The notes beneath the pieces were generated by a model. That model saw only the letters and a list, made by a program, of their open reading frames with translations. It ran no database searches and was not told where the DNA came from. A program made the translations under genes and the position numbers. Of a stretch of DNA of 64,000 nt, positions 12,948 to 25,125 are shown one piece after another; the first letter of the stretch is position 1; each line of letters begins with the position of its first letter. Source of the stretch: Hyperoodon ampullatus (Eukaryota > Chordata > Mammalia > Artiodactyla > Ziphiidae); NCBI GenBank assembly GCA_949752795.1, contig OX457061.1, positions 122,656,152 through 122,720,151 of the forward strand, written 5' to 3'.

Positions 12948-13225
12948 TTAATTTATTTATTTTTGCTGTGTTGGGTCTTTGTTTCTGTGCGTGGGCTTTC
13001 TCTAGTTGTGGCAAGCGGGGGCCACTCTTCATTGCAGTGCGCGGGCCTCTCACTATCACAGCCTCTCTTATTGCGGAGCACAGGCTCCAGACGCGCAGGC
13101 TCAGTAGTTGTAGCTCACGGGCCTAGCTGCTCTGCGGCATGTGGGATCCCCCCAGACCAGGGCTCGAACCTGTGTCCCCTGCATTAGCAGGCAGATTCTC
13201 AACCACTGCGCCACCAGGGAAGCCC
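12948..13225 (-). mobile_element. CHR-type SINE, about 280 bp form
   Basis: Ancestral B box (GGTTCGAGCC on the minus strand) and a TTTATTTATTTTTGC tail. The TSD TGAAGCAGATATTAA occurs on both sides (ending at 12947 and 13244). Confidence 0.93.
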
Positions 13226-13360
13226 TGGGTGAAGCAGATATTAAATCCAATTCAAATAAGAAGGCTGCATATTGAAATTTTGATTTGCTTTTTCTTTTGT
13301 GGAAAACTGTTTTAAAATGCACAAAGTAAAACATGCTTTTCACTTCAACCTTACATTCTT

Positions 13361-13572
13361 TTTTTTTTTTTTTTTTTTTGCGGTATGCAGGCCTCTCACT
13401 GTTGTGGCCTCTCCCATTGCGGAGCACAGGTTCCGGACACGCAGGATCAGAGGCCATGGCTCACGGGCCCAGCCGCTCCGCAGCATGTGGGATTTTTCCC
13501 GGACCGGGACACGAACCCGTGTCCCCTGCATCGGCAGGCGGACTCTCAACCACTGCGCCACCAGGGAAGACC
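13361..13572 (-). mobile_element. CHR-type SINE, short poly(A) subfamily
   Basis: Long poly(T) on the low side, B box GGTTCGTGTC. A perfect TSD CAACCTTACATTCTT lies at 13346-13360 and 13573-13587. Confidence 0.95.
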
Positions 13573-13849
13573 CAACCTTACATTCTTAAAGATGTCAGAT
13601 ATTTACTAGTTATAAGTAGGGCAAATTAATGGACTATTGCCACATGAAATAAAGACGATATATTTTGACGAAAGGAGGAGGTATAAAACATTTCGTGCAT
13701 TTAGATTGTACTGACTTGGAATTGTTGATCAGCTACAAGATTTAAGTTTGCCCTGGCACTTTGTATGAAGAAAGTGTTTGCTGACGTAAATCAGTGGCTG
13801 AAAAAATATTAATGGAGGGAAGAGTTAACCTACTGAACCATCTGACATG

Positions 13850-14003
13850 GAAACAACATACGGACATCATTCTCAGTAATCATTAAAGCCAGTTTCAAGG
13901 ATCTGAATGTTCGTGAAGATGCAGTCGAAACAACATACGGACATCATTCTCAGTAATCATTAAAGCCAGTTTCAAGGATCTGAATGTTTGTGAAGATGCA
14001 GTC
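13850..14003. repeat. 77-bp tandem duplication
   Basis: Units 13850-13926 and 13927-14003 are identical except C at 13912 versus T at 13989, a CpG in the first and TpG in the second. Confidence 0.97.
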
Positions 14004-14031
14004 GAAATAACAGTTTCAAAAATAACTGACA

Positions 14032-14234
14032 GGGCTTCCCTGGTGGCGCAGTGGTTGAGAGTCCGCCTGCCGATGCAGGGGACACGGGTTCATGCCCTGG
14101 TCCGGGAGGATCCCACATGCCGCGGAGCAGCTGGGCCCATGAGCCATGGCCGCTGGGCCTGCGCGTCCGGAGCCTGTGCTCCACAACGGGAGAGGCCACA
14201 ATGGTGAGAGGCCCGCGTACCGCAAAAAAAAAAA
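14032..14234 (+). mobile_element. CHR-type SINE, short poly(A) subfamily
   Basis: B box GGTTCATGCC (a CpG-decayed form of the subfamily sequence). A perfect 14-bp TSD AAAAATAACTGACA lies at 14018-14031 and 14235-14248. Confidence 0.95.
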
Positions 14235-14248
14235 AAAAATAACTGACA

Positions 14249-14934
14249 AAGAGAATTGTGGTTTTTATATGGTTCTATAATTCTAACATTTCATTTACCA
14301 GAAATGAGCTCCTTAGTTAATTCAAAAAGGTAGTTTTACAGAATCCCATGCCTGGAGAAGTCTTGAGACCCTATCAACGATAGCTAAACCTAAAGGACCA
14401 TTACATTTTCTATAATTAAAGGACCTTACTTACTGAATTTTTCATATCAACTTCATTTTCATGTACTTTTATCCTTCTCATACAATGAAGACTCTGGCAT
14501 GTTTTAATTTTATGCCTTTGTAAGATCGTCCAGAGAGACAGATTCACACACGGGCTTTATTTTATTTTATTTTTGGGGGTTGGTTTGTTTGTCATTTTAA
14601 ATATAAAATTACAGTTTTTACAGCTAGAGAAAAACACCAATATCACTGCTGTTGGAGCTGTAATCCCAGCCCTTGGACCAACTCTAGAACTTTCTCTAGG
14701 AGCCCAGGGGTCGAGTGCCCCAGACTGTTAGAATGCTCCTGGAAGGGACGCCCCATGCCCAGGATGTCCTCAGGTGTTGGGGTGAGCGATGGGCCCCCAC
14801 CCAGCTAGCAGCTCTGATCCTTACCTAACCAGTCCCCCTAGGACTGAAGTGGATTAAAAAGAGAGAAACAGAAATGTGAGGGGGCTAACTCAGAACCTCT
14901 CGGACAGCTGGATCTGCAACTTCAACTAACTTTC
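14249..14934. other. Intronic sequence, no gene seen
   Basis: Nothing recognised. Confidence 0.5.
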
Positions 14935-15130
14935 TTTGTGGGCCCACCGTGTTCCCAGCAGAGAACAGAGACCAGGGTCACAGCATCTGCCTTCAAGGAG
15001 CTGAGTCTGGGGGTGAGGAGAAGCCGGCAGGCAGTGACGATTCGGTTACAGAGGGAAGAGGTGCAGCGTCCAAACCACAGCTTGGCTCCAGGCACTGGCA
15101 CGTGGCCACGACTCAGGCAGTGAGTGTTCC
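14935..15130 (-). mobile_element. Probable L2 LINE fragment
   Basis: TCTGCCTTCAAGGAGCTGAG, then a GGCAGGCAGTGACGATTC block, match the reverse-complement order of L2. The open frames across 14922-15365 are shadows in this repeat. Confidence 0.5.
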
Positions 15131-17360
15131 TGAAGTACGGCCTCAGGCTGGGGGCCAGGATGTGCCGGTGTGGCCTCTGGTATGGCAGAGGTGTGGAGTA
15201 GCATTCTGTAAAATGCTGGACAACTGCCAGGGCTGGAAGAACAGAATGAAGAAAATCCACAGAGCTGCGAGTTTGGGAGCAAGGAAACGCTCTATGGAGA
15301 GCACACAAAACGTGTGCAGTAACCGGCGTTTTCCTCTGCCTTAGGGAGCGTCTGGGTCTGCCCATTGCTCTTCCCTTTGAAGGTTTCTTACAATCTGGTT
15401 GTTTTCTCAGGGCCCTCAGTCCCCTGCAGACTCCTCTCTCTCAAGCTGAGATCCTGCTCTCTTCCCTGGAGCATACTCTGTGTCCCAGGGGCAAGATGCT
15501 TAGAGATAAGAAGCCTGAAGCCACTGCCCCCTTTACACAGTGATCTGGGTCAAAACACAAGTTAATGACTTCTCAGCATAAAGCTTCTCAGCTTATCAAA
15601 ATCCAAAGGCTGTGATACTTATCATGATGTGGACTCTTCTGGAGTTTTCAAGAGCTTTGTACTTATCCTGCCTTGTGAACTGAACTTTATTGTTTAAAGG
15701 GACAACACTTGAACTTCTTTTAAAACATCAAGGTTAAAGGAGACAGTCTAATGATTGCATCTTAGCTGTGTCTTGCAAAAAAATATAAACAACGTTGGGT
15801 TGTGTCTTATTTTCAGAGGCATCCTGATCTTTTCTGCGAACCAGAGATTGTTTGAGGTTTACCAAATTTGCCTGGAGCGGTAGAAAAGCCCCTGTATTAA
15901 CTTTATGAAGTGAAATACAGAACATTAGCAAAGCACCGGGGTCAACATCTCAGAAATGCATAGTGGAAGAATCCATTTAAGCTTATCTGAAAACCTTAGT
16001 CTAAAATCAAACTTGCTACAAAGAATTATGAAGAATTCTTCTTAGTAATAATAGGAAAGGCTGTTTGTTCATGTAATTCATTCAAGGAGACGAAAGACTT
16101 TTTCAAACTAAAGTTGATAAAAACAACTAGATTTGGTGTGCTGCATGCACGTCAGTGCTTTAATACTTATCGGGACAGTTGTATTTTTTAATTTAATCTT
16201 TATTATCATAAGACTGAGTTTTATTACAAGTTTTTTGGTTGGCAGACCTTCAAAAATTACTAAGAAATAATCACCATACAGCTATCAGGTTATAGTTTTA
16301 AGGATGTGTGCAAATAGACTCCTTTATTTGATTGCGAAGTATACTGTGTAATAAAAATATCAAGCCGAGGCTCTTCTCAATGGTGATTATTCCTATTTGT
16401 CCATCACAGCTTAATTGTAACACTGTCTGACCAGTTTTGCAAACATCGCCATAGCTTTTTCTTGCTGGCTTTCAGCCCACTTCTCCTTAACATTCTTAAA
16501 TGGCACTGGTTAACAAACCCCTAGTTTACGGGGAGCAGCCCCTCACTCAGGGCACCTGAACAGCACACGGAGTTTGGGATCAGGTGGAGCAGTTTTAATT
16601 GTGCAATAAAAACACTGTCCAGCATAAAAAGAAAAATACCACCAGATAGGTGGAGAATGTAAAAAGAGAAATCACATTTCTTCTTATTTAGATTAAGCAT
16701 CTTGAATACTAAAAACACATCAGAGCATTCCAAATAAGGAGTCTTCTGTTTATCGTCTGGTCAACTTAAAATTATTAACAAATATGTACATTTTTCTCAG
16801 ATATTTAATATATTAGAAGTCAATTAAGAGCAACCCATACTCTACCCATATATAACCCAGTGCATTATTTATTATATTACATTCACTTTCCAAAGTGGAA
16901 TTTTTCCTGAAGTGATCAAGTATGTTAAAAGGGAAAACAGGGCTGTGGTCCCAGGTCTTAGTATTTTCCATAAAAGTATTTTTAAAATTTGGTTATTGTA
17001 CTCAGTCGTAAGAAATGTACTCCTGAAGAAATAATCACTCTCTAATGCCCAGTAGTAGACAGACAGAAGGACAGGCAGACAGAAGGACATACAGACGGAA
17101 CTCTGAAACACTGAAGCCACGCTGCTCATCTTTACTCTATTGTGTGTTGAGTCCAGTCGTCAGATCTCACAATGTTTTTAATCATTTCGTTAGAGCAAAT
17201 CAGCACATCTTCATACACTACGGCATTCCAACAACAGAAGGCCACCATAGCCCATGAAAAAGGGAGGTGAGTCAGAAGACGGGGGCAGACGAGGAGTCCC
17301 TGGGCGACATGGAGTTAATCCCTTGATGTCTTCGGGTCTCAGTCTGAATTTTTCACTTGT
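15131..17360. other. Intronic sequence, no gene seen
   Basis: Mostly AT-rich and apparently unique. A short GACAGAAGGACAGGCA-like imperfect repeat lies near 17060-17095. No exon was recognised. Confidence 0.5.
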
Positions 17361-17375
17361 AAAGAGTTACAGGCA

Positions 17376-17725
17376 GGGCTTCCCTGGTGGCGCAGTGATT
17401 AAGAACCCGCCTGCCAACGCAGGGGACACGGGTTCGATCCCCAGTCTGGGAAGATCCCACATGCCCCGGAGCAACTAAGCCCGTGCGGCACAACTACTGA
17501 GCCTGTGCTCTAGAGCCCGCGAGCCACAGCTACTGAGCCCACGTGCCACAACTACTGAAGCCCATGCACCTGGAGCCCGTGCTCCACAACAAAAGAAGCC
17601 ACTGCAATGAGAAGCCCGTGCACCGCAACGAACAGCAGCCCCCGCTCGCCACAACTAGATAAAGCCTACGCGCAGCAACGAAGACCCAACGCAGCCAAAA
17701 ATAAAATAAAAAAAAAAATTTAAAA
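17376..17725 (+). mobile_element. CHR-type SINE, long form (about 350 bp)
   Basis: A longer body with repeated GCCACAACTACTGA-like segments, B box GGTTCGATCC and an AAAATAAAATAAA tail. A perfect 15-bp TSD AAAGAGTTACAGGCA lies at 17361-17375 and 17726-17740. It inserted at the 5' edge of the L1 fragment that follows. Confidence 0.94.
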
Positions 17726-17740
17726 AAAGAGTTACAGGCA

Positions 17741-18118
17741 AAACTATGGAGACAGTAAAACGATCAGTGGTTGCCAGGCAGGGGGCTGAGGGGCTGAACA
17801 AGTGGAGCAGAGAGGACTCTCAGGGCGGTGAAAACAACCCCGTGACACCGTAACAATGGAGACATTCATTATGCATTTGTGCAAACCTGCAGAACGTAGG
17901 ACACCAAGAGTGAACCCCAAGGGGAACTACGGACTCGGGGGGTGACGACCTGTCGGGGTAGGTTCATCAGATACAGCAGAGGAACCGCCTGGTGGGGATG
18001 CCGATGGCGGGGGCGGCTGTGTGGGGGCGGGGGTGGTGCTGGGGGTCTACTAGGAATCTCTGTGCCTTCCTCTCAATTTTACTGTGAACCCGAAAGCTCT
18101 CTTTAAAAAGTCTTTTTT
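17741..18118 (+). mobile_element. Old L1 LINE 3' UTR fragment
   Basis: Homologous in order to the L1 3' region at about 10810-11190: AACTATGGAGACAGTAAAAC, ACACCAAGAGTGAA, TCTCTGTGCCTTCCTCTCA. It is unusually GC-rich in its second half. Confidence 0.8.
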
Positions 18119-18962
18119 TACGAAGATAGTCTGGATAATCTAGACTCAAGACTCTTTCAGCCATATAACCATCCTGATTACTGTTAAAAGGCTGCTTAAA
18201 CACTCTGGAACTTTCAGGGCACTAAGAATACCATTATTTTATTTCACAGGCCTTGTTAATTACTTGCAATTTCTGTAGACAGACTTATACTGATTTTTAA
18301 TAAGGATGTCGATGAAAGAACTAGGAAAATAGTTAATTATTAAACTCACTTGCCTTAAATAAAACTGTCAAATAATCCTTTAAGTTTAGTTACGTCATAC
18401 AGAATTAGTGTTATTTTAACACTGATTTTGCTTTTTAGCAAACAGTTTGCTCCCTCATCTTCAACTCATCTAAAATAATCCTGGCATTACCTTGGGATGA
18501 CCTGAGATTTATTATCTTTCCGTGGAGTACATGGGCTGCCCTTGTCAGCTCTATGTGAAAGAACGAGAAGAAAGCCAGTGACTCACACCTGGTAGAGAAT
18601 TCCATAAAATCACAGAGCAGGCAACCATACGGTCTGCTGGTATCTGGCAGTTCTGTCACTCGTTTCAAGATACGGAAATTTAACCTGGAAAACTCGAGCT
18701 GAATGTGTTTTTCACACTTTGAAAACTGAGAGGCTGAAGAACTTTTATATTATGTCAGGATGACTAGAAATGCATTAAAATAATTTCGATAGACTGACGG
18801 CCATTTTGATACAGATTTTGAAAAGGAGTTTCACAACAGCAATCCATGATGCTATAGACTAATGCTAATGTCTAAAAGACATCAAGAGAATGGAAGGTCG
18901 TATAAACTCCACCCAGTCATGTCCATCACAATGAAACTTCCATTAACAAGAGCACATAGACA
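18119..18962. other. Intronic sequence, no gene seen
   Basis: AT-rich unique sequence. Confidence 0.5.
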
Positions 18963-19000
18963 GTGTGTGTGTGTGTGTGTGTGTGTGCGTGCGTGCGCAC
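18963..19000. repeat. (GT)n/(GC-GT)n simple repeat
   Basis: A (GT)n run passing into TGCGTGCGTGCGCACACATG. Confidence 0.9.
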
Positions 19001-19290
19001 ACATGTGCACTGGAACACATACCACTGTGGTATTGTACATTTAATTTCCTGGCAACCAAAAGAATAATCTGAAGATCCCCTTTGCTGCCAGTCCCTCTGT
19101 TGTTACTGAGGATCTACATACAGTATTAGTACCTTCCTTACATGTATGTTGGCAACAGCAAGAAGCATGGTACAGCAAGGATGCCAGGTTTGTTACTGGA
19201 AGACTCAAGTGTGTACCCTTACTCTCCCTGGGAAAGCTGGTCATGCTGGATGTGTTTAGTCATAGGTAAAATGAAGAAACTGGACTAGCT

Positions 19291-19471
19291 CAGTGGTTTT
19301 TAATTCAAGGTGCTTGTCAGAATCGCCTATGTACCTTTTTTCAAAACACACATGCCCAGGCTCACACACAGTTTTTTACCGTACCAGATCCTAATGAGAG
19401 TACAGACAGGAATGCACATTTTGAGAAAGTTTCCAGGTGGTTTTAGAGGCACCCCTAGTTAAGAACTCCTA
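19291..19471 (+). mobile_element. MER5-like hAT-Charlie transposon
   Basis: Begins CAGTGGTTTTTAATTCAAGG and ends TTAAGAACTCCTAG, with internal GTCAGAATCGCC and CCAGGTGGTTTTAGAGGCA, in MER5A/B order. Non-autonomous and old. Confidence 0.65.
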
Positions 19472-19524
19472 GAAACAGTTACTTTCAAAAGAAGGACAAA
19501 GTAAGATAATTCAAAATTTAGAAG

Positions 19525-19803
19525 ATGATCTCACATGTGGCTGCTGAGCACATGAAACGCGGCTGGTCCAAAGTGAGACGTGCTCTAAGTATAAAACACA
19601 CCCCAGATTACAAAGGCAATGAAGAAATTAAAGCAGCTCAATATTTTTTTTTGTGTTGACTACATGCTGAGACATGACTTTGGATATATTGAGTTAATTA
19701 TGTTAAAATTAATTTCACCTGGGTGAAAACTTTTTACTGTGGCTGCTAGAAACTCTACATTATATATGAGACCTGCATGTATTTTTCTGGTGGACAGTAC
19801 CAG
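19525..19803 (+). mobile_element. hAT-like non-autonomous DNA transposon
   Basis: It matches in order an old repeat I know as containing CACATGTGGCTGCTGAGCAC, GGATATATTGAGTTAAT, AAAATTAATTTCACCTG and, near the end, GGTGGACAGTAC. The exact family name is uncertain. Confidence 0.55.
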
Positions 19804-21920
19804 GATAGAGTTTCGGTCAAGTATCTTCCATAGAAACCGGCTCATTTTTAACATTTTAGCTTTTTGAAGAATCAAAAAGAAGGATGGGACTAATACAGCA
19901 GACGTAAGAGGAAAAAGAAAGTAAAAGTGATTTTCTGCTCTGCTTGTCTTCTCATAGAGATTTGTGCAGGGGTGACGACGTTTCACTTTGCTCTAAGTGT
20001 GTTCACGAAACCGTCAATGAACGTGAGCTCTGGATGCTGAAATTCCATCTCCTCGTACACAGGTGCTAAGCCACTGAGACGCCAAAGCAGAGGTTTCCTG
20101 GCATCCTTCCTGCCGGGAAGCAAGCACTCATTCCTCTGGCTGGAATGAGGCATGTTTACGCTGTGGTGTTTCTGTCTAAGTGTAATTAAATAAGTACTTC
20201 TTGAATCACTAGGTGCCCGGCTCTGCCTGAGCACAGAGGCACACAAGGCCAGGAACTTTCTGTGCTGGGCCCTGGGAGGGAAGCCAAGGATGGGCTGTTG
20301 GGTTGGGGTGGGAAAGGCACCCAACCCGAGGGGCCTTAGGCCGCCTGCACCCTCCCGGGGGCACAGTGGCGAAGGAGGGAGAGGCTGCCAGAGATGGGAC
20401 AGCGGTGGGATGCGGGGCCGGGGGTGGGAACGCCTGCAGTGCCGAGTCCGCCTAAGGGACCATTTTCCTTTTGGCTCCAAGTAACTACACAAAAACGTTC
20501 ACAGAATCGGAGAGGATTCGGGTTTTTCAATCCTAGTCCTGGGAGTGAGTGAGAACAAAACCTGGGCGGAGAGGGGATGCGTGTGACACAGAAGTCCCAC
20601 TCTCCCTCCTGCCCTGGGAAGGTACCCAGAAGAGCTGAGAGATGGGCTGACCCGCGGCAACCCCACTCAAAAGGTGCGACGCCGCAAACCTTTCTTCTAC
20701 GGAAGAGAAGCGGGAAGGCAGCCCCAGCTCAGAGCGTTGAGAAGAACAATGACGCTGCAGGGTGGGGAGAGGCCTGCCCTGTAGATATTAAGATGAACTC
20801 TGAAATCACAACAATTAAAGGTTTGGCACCAGCGTAGACAAGAGACAGATCAATGAAACGAAGTTCAGACACAGACTCAAATGTATGTAAGAATTTCGTA
20901 TTTAATAAACGTGGTACGTCAAAACTTTTGAGTATTTAATAAATGATACTGAAGCAATCGGTGAACCATGTGGGCAAAGAGTAGATCTCTAAACTATTCC
21001 ACCCATAAAAATAAGTTCTTAATAACTTATTTTTAATAAGTTAATAAATAAGGAAGTTAATAATTAAGATTTAAATGTAAGAAAGAATTCATGGAAGCAC
21101 TGAAAGAAAACATGATCTTAAACGGAAGAAGTTTCTAAACGTGGTACCAGAGGGGTAGCACTCAAAACGAATCATCTGTAGGTCTGATTACAGAAAAAAA
21201 TGTGAAATCCTATCCACCCAAAGCCACAGTAAGGTTTGGCTTGAGATGGCAAGGCTGGACACGTTTGCCTTTCCACCTCCTGAGAACCCACTTAAACCAA
21301 AGACAAGGTACAAGGCGGAAACCCACAACCGGGAAGAGAAAGGCAGAGGGCCGATGCGACAGGGCTGCGCGGGCCGTGGGGAGATGGACGCCCGTCCGTG
21401 CAGACCACAGAGAGGAGGCTCAGTCCCCAGGGTCAGAAGGGCAGGAAGGAAGGGGACGCACAGCGGGTGGCCCAGCCCCTCGGGAAGTGCAGGCCCACAC
21501 TAGGCGCTCTGTCCTCCGCGGCCCACCAAGCTGGGGAGAAGTAGGCGCGGTGGGTGTGCCTTGTGCAACGTCTGGCACAGGGCTGCACCCACCCACCCAC
21601 CTGTGCTTGCCTTTCTGGGGATAGACTAGGAAAAAGCCTTAAAGAGCGTCTGCTTCTCAGGTTCTCAGAAACACAGAAGAGTTTTTGCCCTTCGGCAACA
21701 TAAAGACAACTGGTATCATACAATTATCAAGGTTGCTACGGAACAGCGATAATCATCAGAAAGAAGAAAAATCAATGGATATTATGAACTGGAAAATTAG
21801 ACTTCCTAACAATTTACCAAGATAGGATCTGCTGTGTTTCCTCTTAGACTCCCTTCCTCTCTTTCTCCCTTTAGAAGTATAAACTCAGGCAGACTGTCAC
21901 TTTTCTCAAAACTCAAAAAA
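19804..21920. other. Intronic sequence, no gene seen
   Basis: GC-rich patches at about 20230-20460 and 21340-21600 hold long frames on both strands without recognisable domains. A diverged L2-like trace near 20190-20260 is possible. Confidence 0.45.
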
Positions 21921-22013
21921 AAGAGGGGATATATGTATACACATAGCTGATTCACTTTGCTGTACAGTAGAACATTGTAAAGCAGCTATGCTCCAATAAA
22001 AATTTAAAAAAAC
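21921..22013 (+). mobile_element. L1 LINE 3' end
   Basis: GGGGATATATGTATACACAT, GCTGATTCACTTTGCTGTAC, AACATTGTAAAGCAGC and TCCAATAAAAATTTAAAAA form the characteristic 3' terminus of younger cetartiodactyl L1. Severely 5'-truncated. Confidence 0.85.
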
Positions 22014-22699
22014 AAAACACCAAACAACAACAACTTGGAAATAAAATACTTCAATGAAGAAAAAAAAATGCTAAGAGATAGAGATCTGACAGTTCTCTGC
22101 CTTCCTATTAGGTAAAGCAGCAAAATGGCATCAGAGTGGGAGTTGATGAAAAGATGTTTGCGGGGTCTGGACAGCCTGGCGGGAGCATTCCTAGGCCCTG
22201 CAGGACAATTAACATGGAAGGCTGTAGCACACAGTCTGCAGTTGCCAGGAAAAGGGTGCTCTTCCTAAGATTTCCTCTGATACCACCGGTTGGTCGTCTG
22301 CTCTGAATGGGAGCAAGCATTTCCATTAACTTAGTGCAATGTTGAACTGAATCCCATAGACTGAAAATGACTTCCCAGCTTGGCTCAATATAGAGATAGA
22401 ATTTAACCCAGTTCTCTTTGCTCAAAATAGATTGTATCCTAGTCCTACAATAGCTGTGAATGCATTCAAAGCACTTAAGGATTTTTCTTTATTTTTGTTT
22501 GGATTCCACAAGGCAGCAAAGTGCATTGAGAATAGCAAGTATTTTGCAATTAATCATATTAATATCAGGCTCTTCCATATCCTACCTATGTGACTTTGGC
22601 CAAATTTGTAATTAGTGAAGAAGTTAATTTAATAATCCTACTTTTTACTGAAAAGGATATGAGGCGGTCTACCTAAAGACATACCAGAAAAATACAATT
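22014..22699. other. Intronic sequence, no gene seen
   Basis: A faint MIR-like plus-strand order (CTACCTATGTGACTTTGGCC) lies near 22550-22680. Otherwise nothing. Confidence 0.4.
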
Positions 22700-22717
22700 T
22701 TTAAAATATCAGGCAGA

Positions 22718-22852
22718 GGGGGTTCCCTGGCAGTCCAGTGGTTAGGACTCGGCGCTTTCACTGCCAGGGCCTGGGTTCAATCCTTGGTTGGGGAACCAAG
22801 ATCCCGCATGCCGTGCAGTGTGGCCAAATTAAAAATAAATAAAATAAAAAGC
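22718..22852 (+). mobile_element. Short CHR-type SINE
   Basis: Head GGTTCCCTGGCAGTCCAGTG, B box GGTTCAATCC, AAATAAATAAAATAAAAA tail. A perfect 18-bp TSD TTTAAAATATCAGGCAGA lies at 22700-22717 and 22853-22870. Confidence 0.94.
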
Positions 22853-22870
22853 TTTAAAATATCAGGCAGA

Positions 22871-24619
22871 AAAGAGAAATGAAGGCAGTAAAATCAAGGG
22901 GGAAAAAGGTAAAGCACAAACTTCATTCTACAAGGTATTATACAGTTGCTAAAAGTAAGTAAAATAATTTGGCTCTGAACTTTAAAGACATTAAAACAAA
23001 GTCAAAACAGTAATTTACAAAGCCATTAGGCAACATACTTAATCTGAACAAATTTATTTGAGATGGATAATATCACAGATCTTGAAGGTTTACTGTGAGA
23101 ATTAAATGCTCTATGAAAACACCTAGTGTAATCGTAGCACACAGTTGCTGTCCCATAAATATTCTCTCTTCCTCTTAAGCTTTTGTGATACATCTCTCTA
23201 TTTTAAGCTGAGGCTCAAAAGCGATATTTGAGAAATGCTATTCTAATCCCTTTCTCATTGAGAACATTACTTTTGTCTCACTGAAATAAAGAGTAACATT
23301 CAGCACACTCTATAATATAGAATTTCAGAATTATAGAATCTCTGTACTAAAAAAAATGGAAATAATTATATCCTACAAAATAAATTTGCTGCAAGATCCT
23401 TAAGGAGGACACATGCACCTCTCACCCCTTAGCATCCTCTACAGACCAGACAGCATTAATTTAAAAAGGACTAAAACTGCTGTTAGTGAGCAGAAGAGAA
23501 TATACGCTATTCAGATAATTAGGTCTTGCAGCTGGAACCTTAAAACATGTAGGAGGTTGTCAGCTCTCTGATGTTAGTGTAGTAATTAGGATTCCCCAGG
23601 AAAAAACAATGGTATGTCAAGTGAGATGCTCATATTTTCCCTTTCTTAAAGTGTAGAAACCTATAGATTTTAGAAAGCGCATCCAAGAACAAAGTGGTTT
23701 AGAACAGGGCAGCATGGATGACACATGCATATAACTGAGAATGGTCTGAAAACGATGCATCTGAGTGGCTTTCTTTCTGCCTTAAATAATCAAGGAGAAA
23801 TGTGGCTCTCTGTAAGGGAAAGGCCCGACGTTCTTTCTCTTGCCATACAATTGTCATGTTGCACAAGGTGAGTGCCTTTCAATGGAACGTGATATAATTA
23901 ATTCCAAAGGCTGCGACAGAAGTTAGAAATATAACTGGTTAGCTAAATGACTTCCTCCATGTACAAAGAGAATTTGAATAATTTCCTTCGCTTCATAAAA
24001 ACCCCTCATTTATCTAAAAATGGTTAGGGAAAGAGTGCTTTGGGTTATGAATGTTTGCAGCAACTGAGACTTTTGTATTCTCTACCTGGACTGCTAAATC
24101 TTCCAAGAACTTGAAATCGATAAAGTGCCAAAACTATTCCAGATACATTTTAACTTCTTTTGATTCAGAAGGAACATGATGCCTCTTTTAGTGCCTTTCT
24201 GTCACTTATGATAATTCGCTATTATTACAGAGCCATGATTCTCATCCCCTTTCAGCAAGTGGCTCACTGCAGATTCTGATCTGTTCCATCCTACCCTCCA
24301 CCCTATCACCACCTCCCCACTTGCCCAAAATAGAAGGAAGACAACCAAACTTAAGACTTATCCATCCTCAAGAACTTCTTTTTTTTGTTAGAAGTAAACG
24401 TGGGTAGAAAACAGATGAAGCAGGTTTTAATGTCCTGTGTAGGGCAGTGCCTACGTGGGGGGCTGAAGGGTATCGGGCACCTGCGCTGTGCGAAGCACCA
24501 GGTGGGGCCTATGATGAAGATGACAATGATGCCACCATCGCCTTCTGATGGCGGGGACAATGGCCATGCTGATGAACGGGATAGGAATATCACACCATCG
24601 TCAGCAGCATCATCTATTT
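22871..24619. other. Intronic sequence, no gene seen
   Basis: A MIR 3' trace (plus) lies at about 23060-23165, with GTGAGAATTAAATGCTC. The rest is unique and AT-rich. Confidence 0.45.
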
Positions 24620-24832
24620 TAGCAGGTGATCCCTACGTTCCAGGCAGTGTCCTAAGAACCTTGCGTATACTAACGATTCCCAGAAAGAGGCACTACCGGG
24701 GTCCCGAATATTCAGTCACTGAGGTCCAACAACTTGCCCGAAGTTCTAAAGCAAGTAAGCGGCAGAGCTGGCATTTGAACTCAGGCAGCCTGGCTCTGGC
24801 CTCAACCACTACAACGTGCTACTTCCCTCACA
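24620..24832 (-). mobile_element. MIR SINE
   Basis: Well-preserved reverse-complement MIR: CACTGAGGTCCAACAACTTG, GTAAGCGGCAGAGCTGG, TTTGAACTCAGGCAGCCTGG, AACCACTACAACGTGC. It explains the open frame at 24385-24966. Confidence 0.85.
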
Positions 24833-24984
24833 GGACTTGTCACCTGTCCCCTGTTGGTATGGAAATTAGGGTTTATTCCTGGAGACCACGCCTTCCTGTG
24901 TCCCTTTCCTCCATCACATGCAGAGTCCTGGGCTTCCTTCCCCCAAGCAGGAATCGTAAGGGGTAACCGTGCATCAAGCTACGG

Positions 24985-25125
24985 TTAACCCTCTGGGCAG
25001 CCCGCTGAGGGGGGTAGGATCCCCATCTCACAGATCAGGAGGGTGAGGCTCTGAAAGGTTATGTAATTTGCCCCAGTTACCTGGCAACCGGGAGGCTGGC
25101 TGAGGGCTCGCAGGCAGAACCTGCG
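24985..25125 (-). mobile_element. MIR SINE fragment
   Basis: CCCCATCTCACAGATCAGG and GAGGCTCTGAAAGGTTATG follow reverse-complement MIR order. Confidence 0.65.

Noticed and set aside
13850..14003. CRISPR-like array
   Set aside because: It is a simple two-unit tandem duplication without spacers, in a mammalian genome.
19983..20492. 169-codon minus-strand frame in a GC-rich patch
   Set aside because: No domain or splice context; composition shifts along its length and overlapping frames exist on the other strand.
24385..24966. 193-codon plus-strand open frame
   Set aside because: Much of it is a reverse-oriented MIR element; no recognisable protein domain.
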